64,000 bases of DNA from Sorghum bicolor (Eukaryota > Streptophyta > Magnoliopsida > Poales > Poaceae). Below the pieces are notes generated by a model. It had not been told where the DNA came from. It saw only the letters and a program-made list of their open reading frames with translations, and made no database searches. Position numbers and translations under genes: made by a program. How positions within the stretch are numbered: the stretch's first letter is position 1; every line of letters begins with the position of its first letter. The stretch spans positions 33,264,730 through 33,328,729 of the forward strand of contig NC_012873.2 in NCBI RefSeq assembly GCF_000003195.3. Reading direction: 5' to 3'. Shown here in pieces: positions 1 through 10,155 of the stretch.

Positions 1-340
1 AAAAAGTTGAGAAAGGTTCAGATAGAAAGTCTGAAAGATTAGTTAGTTTATGTGCACAAGTGCTGAAAGTTTCATATCAAGTTCTGCAACCAGTTTGCTA
101 TCTTTGTTTGGTGCAAAACTTTGGTTGGGTCTGACTGCAACACTTGCATTCCAATCATACTCCTTGTTTGCATCAATTCTGAAATTTCGTTGCGTGTGTG
201 TGATCTATTTATACACTTCGAATCTTTTGATCAGCACTAGGCAGAGAACTTCTTGTTTGGATCGTTACTTAACTTTACAACAACTAGAATTCAGATTGCA
301 TTCCTTGTGTATTACTCCCCACCAAGCTCCGCATAAAAAC
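1..340 (+). repeat. Probable 5' LTR/leader remnant of the CRM-like element, left part
   Basis: The 340 bases before the solo LTR rejoin the bases after it once the 5 bp duplication is removed, so 1-340 and 2844-3040 were once continuous and lie directly upstream of the gag start at 3041. That position suggests the 5' LTR or leader of the retroelement ending near 6957. I could not find the LTR start, a primer-binding site or clear similarity to the 3' end of the element. A 102-codon open frame here has no recognisable features and I do not call it a gene. Confidence 0.35.
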
Positions 341-2838
341 TGTAATACCCGATTTTAAGGACAAAACCAGATATGCACCATATGCAAGTTTTAAAAGGCA
401 AATCTCACATATAGCTACAAATAAGAGGTAATATCAAAAGACAATGCATAAGTATATAACGTACTTAGTATAAAAGAGATAACCTTCAATAGCAAACAGC
501 GGATAGACAACTCCAAACTTCGGGTATTGACTTCTCTCTACAGGATCCATCTGACTGGTTGATCACAAGACTAAACTTCTCCTGAGGTTTGGGAGAAATA
601 GCAAGAGTGAGTCCATGTCGAACTCCACAAGTATAGCAACTAGATTGTATATATCCCACAATCTCATGATCAATGTAACATAAATAATGTAGAGCATTAA
701 ATAATAAATAATGAGTATATTTAACACACAAGAATCATCATCGTCGATGCAAGAATCCGCAAGGCTGCTCTTGACCGTGAGTACGGCTAGTATATTAGTT
801 TTTAACACTTTGCAGAGGTTGTACATCTTTACCCACGAGTCATGATTTACCCTTTCGCCCAAGGTGATCAGCCTTTTAACCCACTTCCAAGGAAGGTCGG
901 CAGGGATCACTATGAAGCCTTTCAAAAGTTCGTCTAACATGTTAGGGCCACAAGGTTTCCTTCCAAGCAGATATAGATACCCCGTTCCGAATGGCTCAAT
1001 AACGCACAGCCTATACACATAGGGACAGAGGCTCGCACTATACCCGTGTCGGTTCAGCCCCTCTAGCGCCCTTTCGGGTAACCTCTAACAAGCTAGAAAA
1101 GGTCTTCATACTGAGCTAAAGCCAGACCCATTATAGCCCTCATGGTTGCACTGTTGTCCAGGTTATCACTTACAGTTAAATCATCAAGTGGCTAAAAAGT
1201 CATTTTTATCATTTATTACTTAACATTAATCTAGTCACAGGATCATGGCCACACCAATAAAATCCAAATGCTATACTTGCCTTAGTCTAAATGCTATACT
1301 TGAGCTTGCTGGTCTTACTAGTTGTCCAAGGCCCTGATCTTGATCACTGAAGCACTCTTGTTCACCACAGATTGCTCACCTTCTAAACTCGATCATCGAT
1401 CACCAACACATAACAATCGAAGACAAACATACACGAAGCAAACAAGACTACAATTAAAACAGTACACCAATCATATAAAAACAGTATAGAGAGTTCATAA
1501 AAAGATTCTACGCAGCGCTACGATATCATAGACGTAAAGATTACGAAAATCGGAGCTAACACGGAGAAGTTATGAATTTTCTAAGATTTTATATAGAAAA
1601 GTAATTAATTAATTAGGGCCACGAAAATAAAAAGTTTCAAACTGAGAATACAATGTTACTAACATGTAGAGCTCATTAAAACGAACCTAACGCAATTTGA
1701 ATGGGTCAAATTGGAGTTAAAATGAATATTTTATGGCCAAAAGAAAGTTAGTGGCAATTCTGTAAATAGTGAAAACGTATTTTTAATCTAAGACCGAGCT
1801 GTTTGTATTTTCCAAACTGAAAGATAAAGTGATTGGGGCTTACGTTGGTAGACAGGGAGTAGGTTCACCGGCAGTGACGCTTTCTTGGAGCTACAGCAAC
1901 GCCGGAGCAGTCAACCGTTCGTAGATGTCGTGTATAGGTGAGACGATGGCGATCACGTTGTAGAGAAGAAAATATAAATCTTATTTTACTACCTTAGGAA
2001 TTCTCAAAATAGAGGCTTCATATGATAGTCTTTGATGTGCTTTGCCTAAGGGCTTGGTACATATATATAGGGAGAAAAACTCCCCACCTCCATGTCAACT
2101 AGCGATATGGTACTAATTGCTTTGCAACCTTCATCTTTACTAATAGGCCTAATTAATTATTAAAGCCTATTAGTAAATAAAGACATTGACCATTGAGATC
2201 ATGGGCTTAAGTGTGGGATAAAATGAAAGATTTTATTATTTTCGAAATTAATGAATTTGGCGAATAAAATAATCCTAGAAAAGTCCAGAATTATGATTTA
2301 AGCCATGAAAATACTCCGAAAGCTTCCAAAATTCAGGAAAAATTCTCAGAAATATTATAGAACATGGGGAACCCGAATAAAGCTTTTGGAGCTCATGAGA
2401 AGATTGTTTGGAGCATCTAAAAATTAGATCATGCTCACAGAAAAGTGAGAACCGAAGCTGAAAAAAATTCCCGAAAAATTTATAGAGTGCTTGATGGACG
2501 AGGAACTAAAAGAAGTGCTTTGAGTGACAAAGAAAATATTTTAGGAAGGTCCTTATAAAAATTTGAGCTTAGAAACAAGGAATTTGGTTATAGATAAAAG
2601 ATAAATACGTGCCGAATAAGGTATTTTAAATATTTTTCTTACTATCAACACATAAAGGAGCAACAAGCATCACATCAAAACATATGCACCAGCGTGTATG
2701 CATAATAATATTGCTAAGCCTTATGATAAATTTTAATTTAATGAAAAATATTATTTTTCCTATATTTTCATGAGCACAAAAATACAAAATTAAATAATTT
2801 TATCTATATTTCAAAAGGAGTAATTTTAGGGTGTTACA
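341..2838 (-). mobile_element. Solo LTR of a Ty3/gypsy element, TSD AAAAC
   Basis: The block starts TGTAATACCC and ends GGGTGTTACA, and is flanked by AAAAC on both sides (336-340 and 2839-2843). This is the exact form of an LTR left alone after recombination between two LTRs. Read on the minus strand it begins TGTAACACCC, like the LTRs of the Tekay-like element at 31616-34153, and it shares short blocks such as the 'aaatagcaag.gtgagt' stretch near 590 with the D LTR near 28150. I therefore place it in the same broad LTR family, minus orientation. No internal coding region is present. Open frames inside (486-1018, minus) are spurious. Confidence 0.85.
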
Positions 2839-3040
2839 AAAACCATCGTAATCGGTACTCTCTGTTCTTGTATTCGCCTCGCCATCACTTTCAGTTGCCA
2901 CCACACATTTGTTTTCCTTGTAATGTGCTGCAGAGGAATTCATAAAAGCTTTGGTGGTTAGAGAGGTGAGTTGTGAGAGCCACCAAATTTTTATATTCCA
3001 CAAATACAAATTATTTGTATTCAGCTAACCTTACAGGAAG

Positions 3041-3736
3041 ATGGGTCAAGTGGAGATCAAAGATCGTGTTACCATAGCACAATTTAATAAACTCCGACAA
3101 AGCATAGAAGAAAACCAAGATAGGTTGACACAAGATCTTTGGAATCTTATGACTGAAATCAGAAGGCATCATCCACCTCATGATGGTACAAGCAACCATA
3201 GTGGAGATAGAGAAGACAATGATGGAAGAAGAGGAGGTCGGAGGAACCGGAGGGCTGCACATGGTAGAGGAAGAAGACATAGTCGAAGAAATGATGATGA
3301 ATCTGAAGATGAGGCTGATGACAACCGCTTCCAACTCAGTTTTAGTCACCGATGTCATAGAAGAGGCAACCATGAAGAAAGTTTTGGCAAACTGAAATTT
3401 ACCATGCCAAAATTTGCTGCTGAACCATCCACGAGGAATTTCTCTGGAGGAAACAAATCACACACAAAATTTGCTACTGAACCGTCCATGGTGAAAACCT
3501 CAAGTGGAGGCTCACGATCTAATTTTCAGGGTACTTTTAGTGGAAAAAACACTGTTGTCCCTAGTTCAAAACCAGCAGCATCAACCGCTACTTCAGTGGG
3601 TTCTACTTCCAGGAGTAGTGGAATTCAGAGCTTCAAGTGTGGAGGCCTTGGGCATATAAGTAAGGAGTGCCCCAATAATCAGGTCATCATTGTGAATGAT
3701 GATGGAAAGTACGAATCAGCTAGTGAAGAGAATTGA
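3041..3736 (+). pseudogene. gag, C-terminal part, CRM-like element
   Basis: A 231-codon frame starting at ATG 3041. Residues about 20-45 are basic and charged, residues 50-100 are rich in Asp, Arg and Gly, residues 120-195 are Ser/Thr-rich. A retroviral zinc knuckle lies at about residue 199 (CGGLGHISKEC). The usual C-x2-C-x4-H-x4-C pattern has lost its first cysteine, which is now Ser or Phe, so RNA packaging would be impaired. The frame is much shorter than a full gag (normally 400 or more residues before the knuckle), so the capsid part is probably deleted. It overlaps the next frame at 3696-3736. Confidence 0.7.
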
Positions 3737-4501
3737 GGAGGAAGCCCATGGAGACGATGACCTTACTTGTTGTGAGTTTGAGCAAGGAGCTGCTCTTGAG
3801 ATGACTCAAATCTTGAACGTTCAGGCAAATGAAGCTGAAAATGGGCAGCAACACAAATTATTTGAAACTAGAGCAAAGGTGCATGATAAAGAGGTGAAGG
3901 TGATTATTGATGGAGGGAGCTGCCATAATCTTGCTAGTCGTGAGATGGGTGATAAACTTGGCTTGAAGCTGCTACGATACCCTCATCCATATCATGTATA
4001 ATGGCTCAATGATTCAGGAGATATCAAGATTGGATATAAAGTAAACGTTCCATTCAAGATTGGTGAATATGTTGACACAGTAGAGTGTGATGTGGCACCT
4101 ATGTTGATGTGTCACTTGCTGCTTGGAAGGCCATGGCAATATGATCGATACAACCAACATTGTTGGAGAACAAATCAGTTCAATATCAATCTAAAGGGGA
4201 AGAATTTGTTCTCAAGCCTATGACACCCCAACAAATCATGGCTGAACATTTACAAAAGAAATCTAAAATTGTTCCAGTGAGTAGAGAGGAAGGAGAGCAA
4301 AAGAAATTGAGTGCCATCCACAATTCGGTGAGTGAGTGCCACAAGCCAAATTTGAGGGATAAAAAGAAAGGAAAGGGAGAGAATTTAGTCATGCTAGCCA
4401 CAAAATCTGAAATGAGACAAGTGAGGAACAACCACAAAGACATTTTAATTTCATCTAACGACATGACCTCTCTTCCTAGTGTTGTGTCTCATCTTGTGTA
4501 G
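3696..4501 (+). pseudogene. Aspartic protease region, CRM-like element
   Basis: The frame 3696-4001 contains KVIIDGGSCHNLAS, where DGGS is the retropepsin active-site motif, followed by the PHPYHV stretch typical of CRM-type elements. A stop at 3999-4001 interrupts it, but the same frame continues with a second protease block (LLLGRPWQYD at about 4120-4143). The frame 4160-4501 is the linker to reverse transcriptase and includes the FVLKPMTPQQI motif seen in this family. The protein would cut the Gag-Pol polyprotein in an active element. Here it is split by at least one nonsense mutation. Confidence 0.7.
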
Positions 4502-4635
4502 GACTATGGAGATGTCTTTCCAGAAGAAACACCGGTGGGACTACCTCCAATTCGTGGGATTGAGCATCAAATTGATCTCATTCTAGGGCTGCACTACCTA
4601 ATCGACCACCATATCGAACCAATCCAGAAGAAACA

Positions 4636-5828
4636 ATGGAGATACAAAGGCAAGTGCAAGAACTTCTTGATAAATGTTTTGTTTATGAAAGTTTAAGTCC
4701 TTGTGTTGTTCCTGTAATTTTAGTGCCTAAGAAAGATGGTTCTTGGAGGATGTGTGTTGACTATAGAGCTATAAATAATATCACTGTTCGCTATTGCCAT
4801 CCTATTCCATGTTTAGATGACATGCTTGATGAATTGAGTGGTTCCACCATATTCACTAAAATTAATTTGAGAAGTGGATACCATCAGATAAGAATGAAAA
4901 CAGGGGATGGATGGAAAACTGCATTTAAAACAAAATATGGGTTGTATGAATGGTTAGTTATGCCTTTTGGTTTGACTAATGCTCCTAGTACTTTCATAAG
5001 ATTAATGAACCATGTCTTGAGAGCTTTCATTGGAAAATTTGTTGTTGTCTACTTCGATGATATCTTAATTTACAGCAAGTCTTTTGAGGAACATGTGAAT
5101 CATATTCGGCAAGTCTTGGAACAGCTTAGAAAGGAGAAATTATTTGCAAATCTTGAGAAGTACAGTTTTTGCACAGACCATGTTGTGTTTCTTGGCTTTG
5201 TTGTTTCAGAAAAAGGCATAGAAGTAGATGAAAGCAAGGTGAAAGCCATCAAGGATTGGCCAACTCCAACGAATGTAAGTCAAGTAAGAAGTTTTCATGG
5301 CCTTGCTAGTTTTTATAAGAGGTTTGTGAGAGATTTCAGTACCATCGCTGCTCCTTTGAATGAATTAACAAAGAAAGGTGTTGATTTTAAATGGGGGAAT
5401 TCACAAGAAAAAGCTTTTCAAGAACTGAAGAAACGTTTAACTGAAGCACCATTACTTGTTCTTCCTGATTTCACTAAAACTTTTGAAGTTGAATGTGATG
5501 CTAGCGGAATTGGCATAAGAGGAATTTTAATGCAACAAGGCAAACCCGTAGCATATTTTAGTGAAAACATAGGAGGTGCTCAATTGAATTATTTTGTGTA
5601 TGACAAAGAATTGTATGCTTTGGTGTGTGTGCTTGAAACATGGAAGCACTACTTATGGCCAAAAGAATTTGTTATCCTCTCTAACTATGAAGCTTTGAAG
5701 TACTTGAAAGGACAAGCAAAACTGAACCGTCATCATGCTAAATAGGTTGAGTTCATCGAAACATTTCCATACATTGTGAAATATAAGAAAGTGGTGAATT
5801 GCACATTGTCAATGTTGCTGCAAACAAT
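4636..5828 (+). pseudogene. Reverse transcriptase and RNase H, CRM-like element
   Basis: The best-preserved part of this element: 369 codons without a stop. RT spans residues about 20-200, with [18 protein letters not shown], the SGYHQIR box and the [10 protein letters not shown] catalytic box (codons near 5052). RNase H follows from about residue 280, with its first Asp in VECDASG and its Glu in DKELYAL. The third acidic position is changed: a Thr-Asp-His motif expected near 5685 reads SNYEAL, so RNase H is probably dead. The frame stops at 5743-5745. Eighty bases later it runs directly into the integrase tail. Confidence 0.85.
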
Positions 5829-6803
5829 GGTGAAAAATAACCTGAAGGTTTGGGAGGAATGCTTGCCACATGTGTAGTTTGCATATAACAGGGCAGTACA
5901 CTCTACCACTAATATGTGTTCTTTTGAAATTGTATATGGGTTCAAACCTATTGCTCCAATAGATTTGTTGCCCCTTCCATTGCAGGAAAGAACCAATATG
6001 GAAGCCTCCAAGCGTGCTGCATACATCAAGAAGGTACACGAGAAAACCAAGAAAGCAATTGAACTTAAGGCATGACGCAAGGCTGCAAGTATGAACAAAC
6101 ATAGGAAGAAGGTGTTATTTGAACCCGGGGACTTGGTGTGGATACACTTGCGCAAGGATCGCTTTCTCAGCAGCGCAAATCAAAATTGCTGCCATGAGGA
6201 GATGGTCTATTTCGTGTTCTTGAGAAGATCAATGACAATGCATACAAGATTGATCTTCCTGCAAGTTATGGCGTGAGCAACTCCTTCAATGTTGCTAATC
6301 TCTCACCATTCACAAGTGAAGACACTTTAGAGTCGAGGACGAATCCTTTTCAAGGGGGAGAGGATGATATGAACACGCCACCAAGCAAGATGTCACAAGC
6401 TCCAAGTCAAGCTACACCCACTCAAGTTTCACCTACACTGACACTAGCTCAAGTCATCGATGGACCGATTACACGTAGTCGTGCAAAGAAGCTACAACAA
6501 GAGGTCGACGCGCTACTTTGTGAGATTTATTTTAACACTAATGACAATTATATACTATCTAAGTGTTGTAGCTTGATTGTACTCAGGTATATAGAAGAAG
6601 AGAAGGATGAATCGGACCCTGAAGAACAAACCAGTGCATGTCCAGAAGAAGTCAAAAACGGACCAGTGGAAGTCAAAAACGGACCAGTGCAAAGAAATCT
6701 TCATAACTTTTTACTCACAAAAGCTATGAAGGTCTATGAGCACTTGTTGGAAAGCTTGACGACTCTACTTTCCAATGAATCTAGTGGCGACCAGTTTGGA
6801 TAG
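5829..6803 (+). pseudogene. Integrase C-terminal tail, core deleted
   Basis: After RNase H the sequence jumps to the [17 protein letters not shown] motif, which normally follows the integrase DDE core. The HHCC zinc finger and the catalytic core are absent. Further on are the GDLVWIHLRKDRF motif (near 6128-6166), the NPFQGGEDD motif and the GPITRSRAKKLQQEV motif of the CRM polyprotein end, spread over three frames by shifts near 6090 and 6270. A 21 bp unit encoding VEVKNGP is duplicated at about 6649-6690. The last segment probably overlaps the start of the 3' LTR, as is usual in this family. Confidence 0.7.
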
Positions 6804-7439
6804 TCCATATTGCCTGCAGACTAGAATTAGTACAGACTGCTCAGAAGATCAACAGTCTGTCATGACAGAATGTTGGTACAATTTGCCAAGTAAACTAGTA
6901 CCAATCTATAATGTTTCGTGCTGGTTGTCATACATTGCTGGAATGTCCTATGAGTCTAATTTTCTATATTCTTTATTTGTAACATAATTATGTTGTTTAT
7001 ATATATTATTTGTGTATTGATATTATAATATAATTATATTGTTTCTACATTTCTTTTTATTTTAATGTTATATATTATTTGTATATTGATATTATAATAT
7101 GATTGTATTGTTTCTACATTATTTGTAACATAATTTTTCTATATTCTTTATTTGTAACATAATTATGTTAATTTTCGGACCTTAGACGGCTACACGCACG
7201 TTTTCGGGACCCTAGACGCCCCCAACTCGAAATGTCATGAATAGAATGTTCGTTCCACTCATCAAGATCTACATTTCATACATAGCATCTTTTTGTATTT
7301 GACAAAGTGTTACGAAAGTGTAGTTCTAAATCGAAAGGTCTTACATATAGTTTCATAAATTTGAGTGAGATTACATGATGACTAGAGTTTACATGATGAA
7401 TGACAAATACAATCTAGACAGTTACTATTCTTCCTTGTC

Positions 7440-8967
7440 CATCAGGGTGCACCCAAGGCAAAGAACTTTATGGGATGCTTCACTCAACATTTCTTATCTT
7501 AACAGGATAGTCGTCCACAAAGAGGGACATGTCGCTGAACTGGTTAAAATCCTCCAGATCTGCAACACCATCAACTCCTATTGCTTATTGCTTTCCTGGA
7601 AAAACTACATGCTTCAACTTGTCAGTAGTTTTCTTCTCATTCTTAGAAAGGATCTGTTCAGCATAGAACACCTGTGCAGCACGGTTACCAAGGATCCACG
7701 GGTCATCTTTGTATCCCACCTTACTTAGATAAAGAATTTTGACCCCATAATTATCCACTGTGACATCTTTATCTTCTACCCATTGACATCGAAACACGGG
7801 GAACTGAAACACATGTTTATCTTCTACCTATTGGCATCGAAACACGGGGATCTGAAATGTACCATAGTCTAGTTCCCATATGTCCTCGATGAAGCCAAAG
7901 TATGTAATAGTATCACCAATTTCGTTGTCTATGGCCTCGCATCGAACACCACTATTTTGTGTCATGCTCTTTATATCCTTGGATTTGGTATGAAATGTGA
8001 ATCCACTTATGTCATAGGTTTGCCATGTTGTCACTTGGCGTGATGGTCCAGATGCCAAAGCCTTGATGGTTTGTTCCTCTATTGTTTTCCCAGATGGAAT
8101 ATCCTGCTCCCTTAGCCATGTGTACAATTGTTTCTTGTGTTCCTTCATTACCCAATCATTCGTTTGCCCAGGATTATGTTCTCGAAGCTCATTCAAGTGT
8201 TGATCGACCAAATTCTCCATTATCGAGAGCTGACGTAAGATGTTGTGATGTGCCTCAAGGACTGTATTGTAATCTGGCGGGATGAATGATTTCTGTCCAA
8301 TCCTCCCACTTCCATGCAGCCTACCCTCATGCCAAAATGGATGCAAACCTATTGCGACCTGGTCTTTTAAGACACTATTGCAGAATGGTCCTCTGGACTC
8401 AATTGCCTCTTCAGTACAGTACCCCTCTATCATGGATGCCTTAGGACGAGCACGAGTTGATACATAGCCATTTAGTATTGCCATGAAACGCTCGTACGTC
8501 CACATTTCATGCAGGTACATGGGACATAATGCTTGTATTTGTGGAATAAAGTGCACCACAAGGTGCACCATGATATCAAAGAATGATGGGCGAAAACACA
8601 TCTCAAACTATGGCACTGTCTCCACTGTGAATTCCTGAAGGGATTCTAACTCATCATGGTCAATTACCTTTTGTGTGATCTTATTGAAAAAATAGCACAA
8701 TCGTGTGACTGCCATCTTCAAGAACACTAGATTTATAGCCCTTATTGGAATAGGGAGGAAAGTAGTCAGCATTACATAACAATCATGTGAGTTGTAGTTG
8801 GTGAGTGTAAGGTCTTTTATTGACACAATACTCTATACACTAGAGTAGAATCCAGAGGGGACTTTCAAATTCTTGAACCACTCACACATCACATGTTTCT
8901 CATCTATGTTGAGGTTGTAGCTTACTGCTGGGAGATGGTACTTTCCATTTTCTTGAAGAATAGGATG
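7440..8967 (-). pseudogene. CACTA-2 transposase (TNP2 type), C-terminal half
   Basis: Minus-strand frames 8608-8826, 7828-8601 and 7585-7812 give, in order, the end of the tnp2-like transposase with the TLTNYNSHDCYVMLT motif, the DUF4218-type block (HLVVHFIPQIQ and ERFMAILNGYVSTRARP) and the DUF4216-type block (TYFGFIEDIWELDYG). These are the C-terminal modules of plant En/Spm transposases (TNPD). The 257-codon frame 7828-8601 is better preserved here than in CACTA-1, where the same stretch has a stop and a shift. The N-terminal half lies at 56266-56579 and the middle is deleted. Confidence 0.8.
7771..7866 (-). repeat. 48 bp tandem duplication in the CACTA-2 transposase
   Basis: The block starting ATCTTCTACC is present at 7771 and again at 7819 with a few differences. 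The period of 48 bp equals 16 codons, so the reading frame is kept. CACTA-1 has a single copy at the matching place (about 13240-13285). Confidence 0.7.
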
Positions 8968-8975
8968 AAGCTCTT

Positions 8976-9118
8976 TTAGAGTAATCATCACTAGCATAAA
9001 CGTGGTGTTTGGGCTAGGATACTCATAGATATCCCCTCTCTAGCTGGACCGTGGTAGTAGCAAGGAACGTGACATTTCTGTAGCTACCTTTGTAGCCCAT
9101 AATCCTGTTAGCAGGATC
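8976..9118 (+). repeat. Athila 5' LTR, fragment before CACTA-1
   Basis: These 143 bases match 55808-55950 of the 3' LTR with about a dozen differences. They stop at the ATC target where CACTA-1 entered. The first roughly 770 bases of the LTR are missing, replaced by CACTA-2 sequence, so a deletion removed them after insertion. Confidence 0.85.
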
Positions 9119-9149
9119 CACTAGTACACAGATGCTCTAAGCCGGCGGG

Positions 9150-9368
9150 GGCAAAAAATTTTCATAGGCGGTTATAGTTGTAACACGGCTGTGGTGTAAA
9201 TTTGTACGGCAAGATTTAAAAACCGCCTGTGTAAATAGTTCTTTATAGGCGGTTCACATAAGGAAACCGTCTGTGTTAATGCTCCATTTACACAGGCGGT
9301 TTCCTTATGTGAATTGCCTGTGTTAAAGGATTTACACAGGCGGTTTCCTAAGCAAACCGCCTGTGCTA
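9150..9368 (+). promoter_or_regulatory. 5' subterminal repeats of CACTA-1
   Basis: At least six copies of a motif close to ACAGGCGGTT lie in both orientations (for example 9292-9301, 9338-9347, and AACCGCCTGT forms at 9221 and 9353). In the maize En/Spm system short subterminal repeats of this kind are the binding sites of the element's own TNPA protein, needed for excision. The role here is inferred from that family. Confidence 0.8.
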
Positions 9369-10155
9369 TTCTTTCTATAAATACCCCAGGACCCCTTCTT
9401 CCTCCTCGGGCAGAACTGTAGGTAGGAGCCACATTCCATTGGAGCACATCTTGGAGGTCCAGTTTTTCCAAAATACAAGGGAGGAGGTTTAGATCTTCAT
9501 TTCTTGGAAGGAGGTGGCTAAGAAAGGTTAGTTGATGCCTCTAAAGGCTCTTTTGTGCCCTCTTACTCAATTAGAGCTACTTTTTGGATCTAGGGTTTCA
9601 CCATGAGAGAGAGAGTAGAATAGATAGGTATGGACTATATTTGCTCAAATGAGGTTGCTTAAGATGGTTAGATGAAGTCTCTCCTCTCTTTTTTTCTATG
9701 TTTTCTTCTCTAATTAGTGAATCCAAGAAATATATATGTAGTGCTTTCCATGAATGGTGTTTCCATGCTTCGGAAGAAAGAGAAAGATAAGTTTTCTATT
9801 GTTTAGGATGTTCATTTTTATGTAAATTTGATTTCATTATGCTATATGTATTTTTCATGTATGAGGTTTCTTAAGATGATGCCTCTCCTCTGACCATTTC
9901 CATGTTTCCTTATCAAATTTATTATAGTGAATCAAGGTATATATTTAGTTGATTCCATCAATGGTGTTTTTCTACCTTGTCAATTTGATTTAGTTGTTAG
10001 TTTTTTATTTATTACTTAGGGTTTTGTCTTTATTTTTAATGTTAGCTCTAAGGTTTTCATCTTCACAAGTTTTTGTTTGAAAGGTTATATGACAATTTTC
10101 CTAAACTACTTGTTTTGCATTGAGATCAATTAATTTACTAATTTTTGCACAGCTC

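Larger units (their letters stand above)
2839..6957 (+). mobile_element. CRM-like Ty3/gypsy retrotransposon remnant
   Basis: In order on the plus strand: leader, gag with a zinc knuckle, aspartic protease, reverse transcriptase, RNase H, then only the C-terminal part of integrase. RNase H and the integrase tail join in the same frame with the integrase zinc finger and catalytic core missing, so the copy cannot be autonomous. The RT/RNase H wording (YFDD box, the [16 protein letters not shown] stretch, [11 protein letters not shown]) is that of the CRM branch of chromoviruses. There are several in-frame stops. The right edge near 6957 meets an AT-rich block belonging to CACTA-2. The 3' LTR looks truncated and its boundary is not clear. 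Confidence 0.75.
6957..8975 (-). mobile_element. CACTA-2, 3' portion (minus strand)
   Basis: This is the reverse complement of CACTA-1 from about 12128 to 13800, including the transposase C-terminus and the AT-rich tail with TTTATTTGTAACATAATTATG units. It ends at about 8973-8980 in a short shared stretch (TTTTAGAG) where the Athila 5' LTR begins. Its missing 5' part is found at 56266-57711, on the other side of the whole Athila insertion. The left edge at about 6957 touches the CRM-like element and no terminal repeat is visible there. Bases 7169-7330 have no counterpart in CACTA-1 and may be the ancestral 3' untranslated region. Confidence 0.8.

Noticed and set aside
50..358. 102-codon frame at the left edge
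   Set aside because: No recognisable domain and it runs into the start of the solo LTR.
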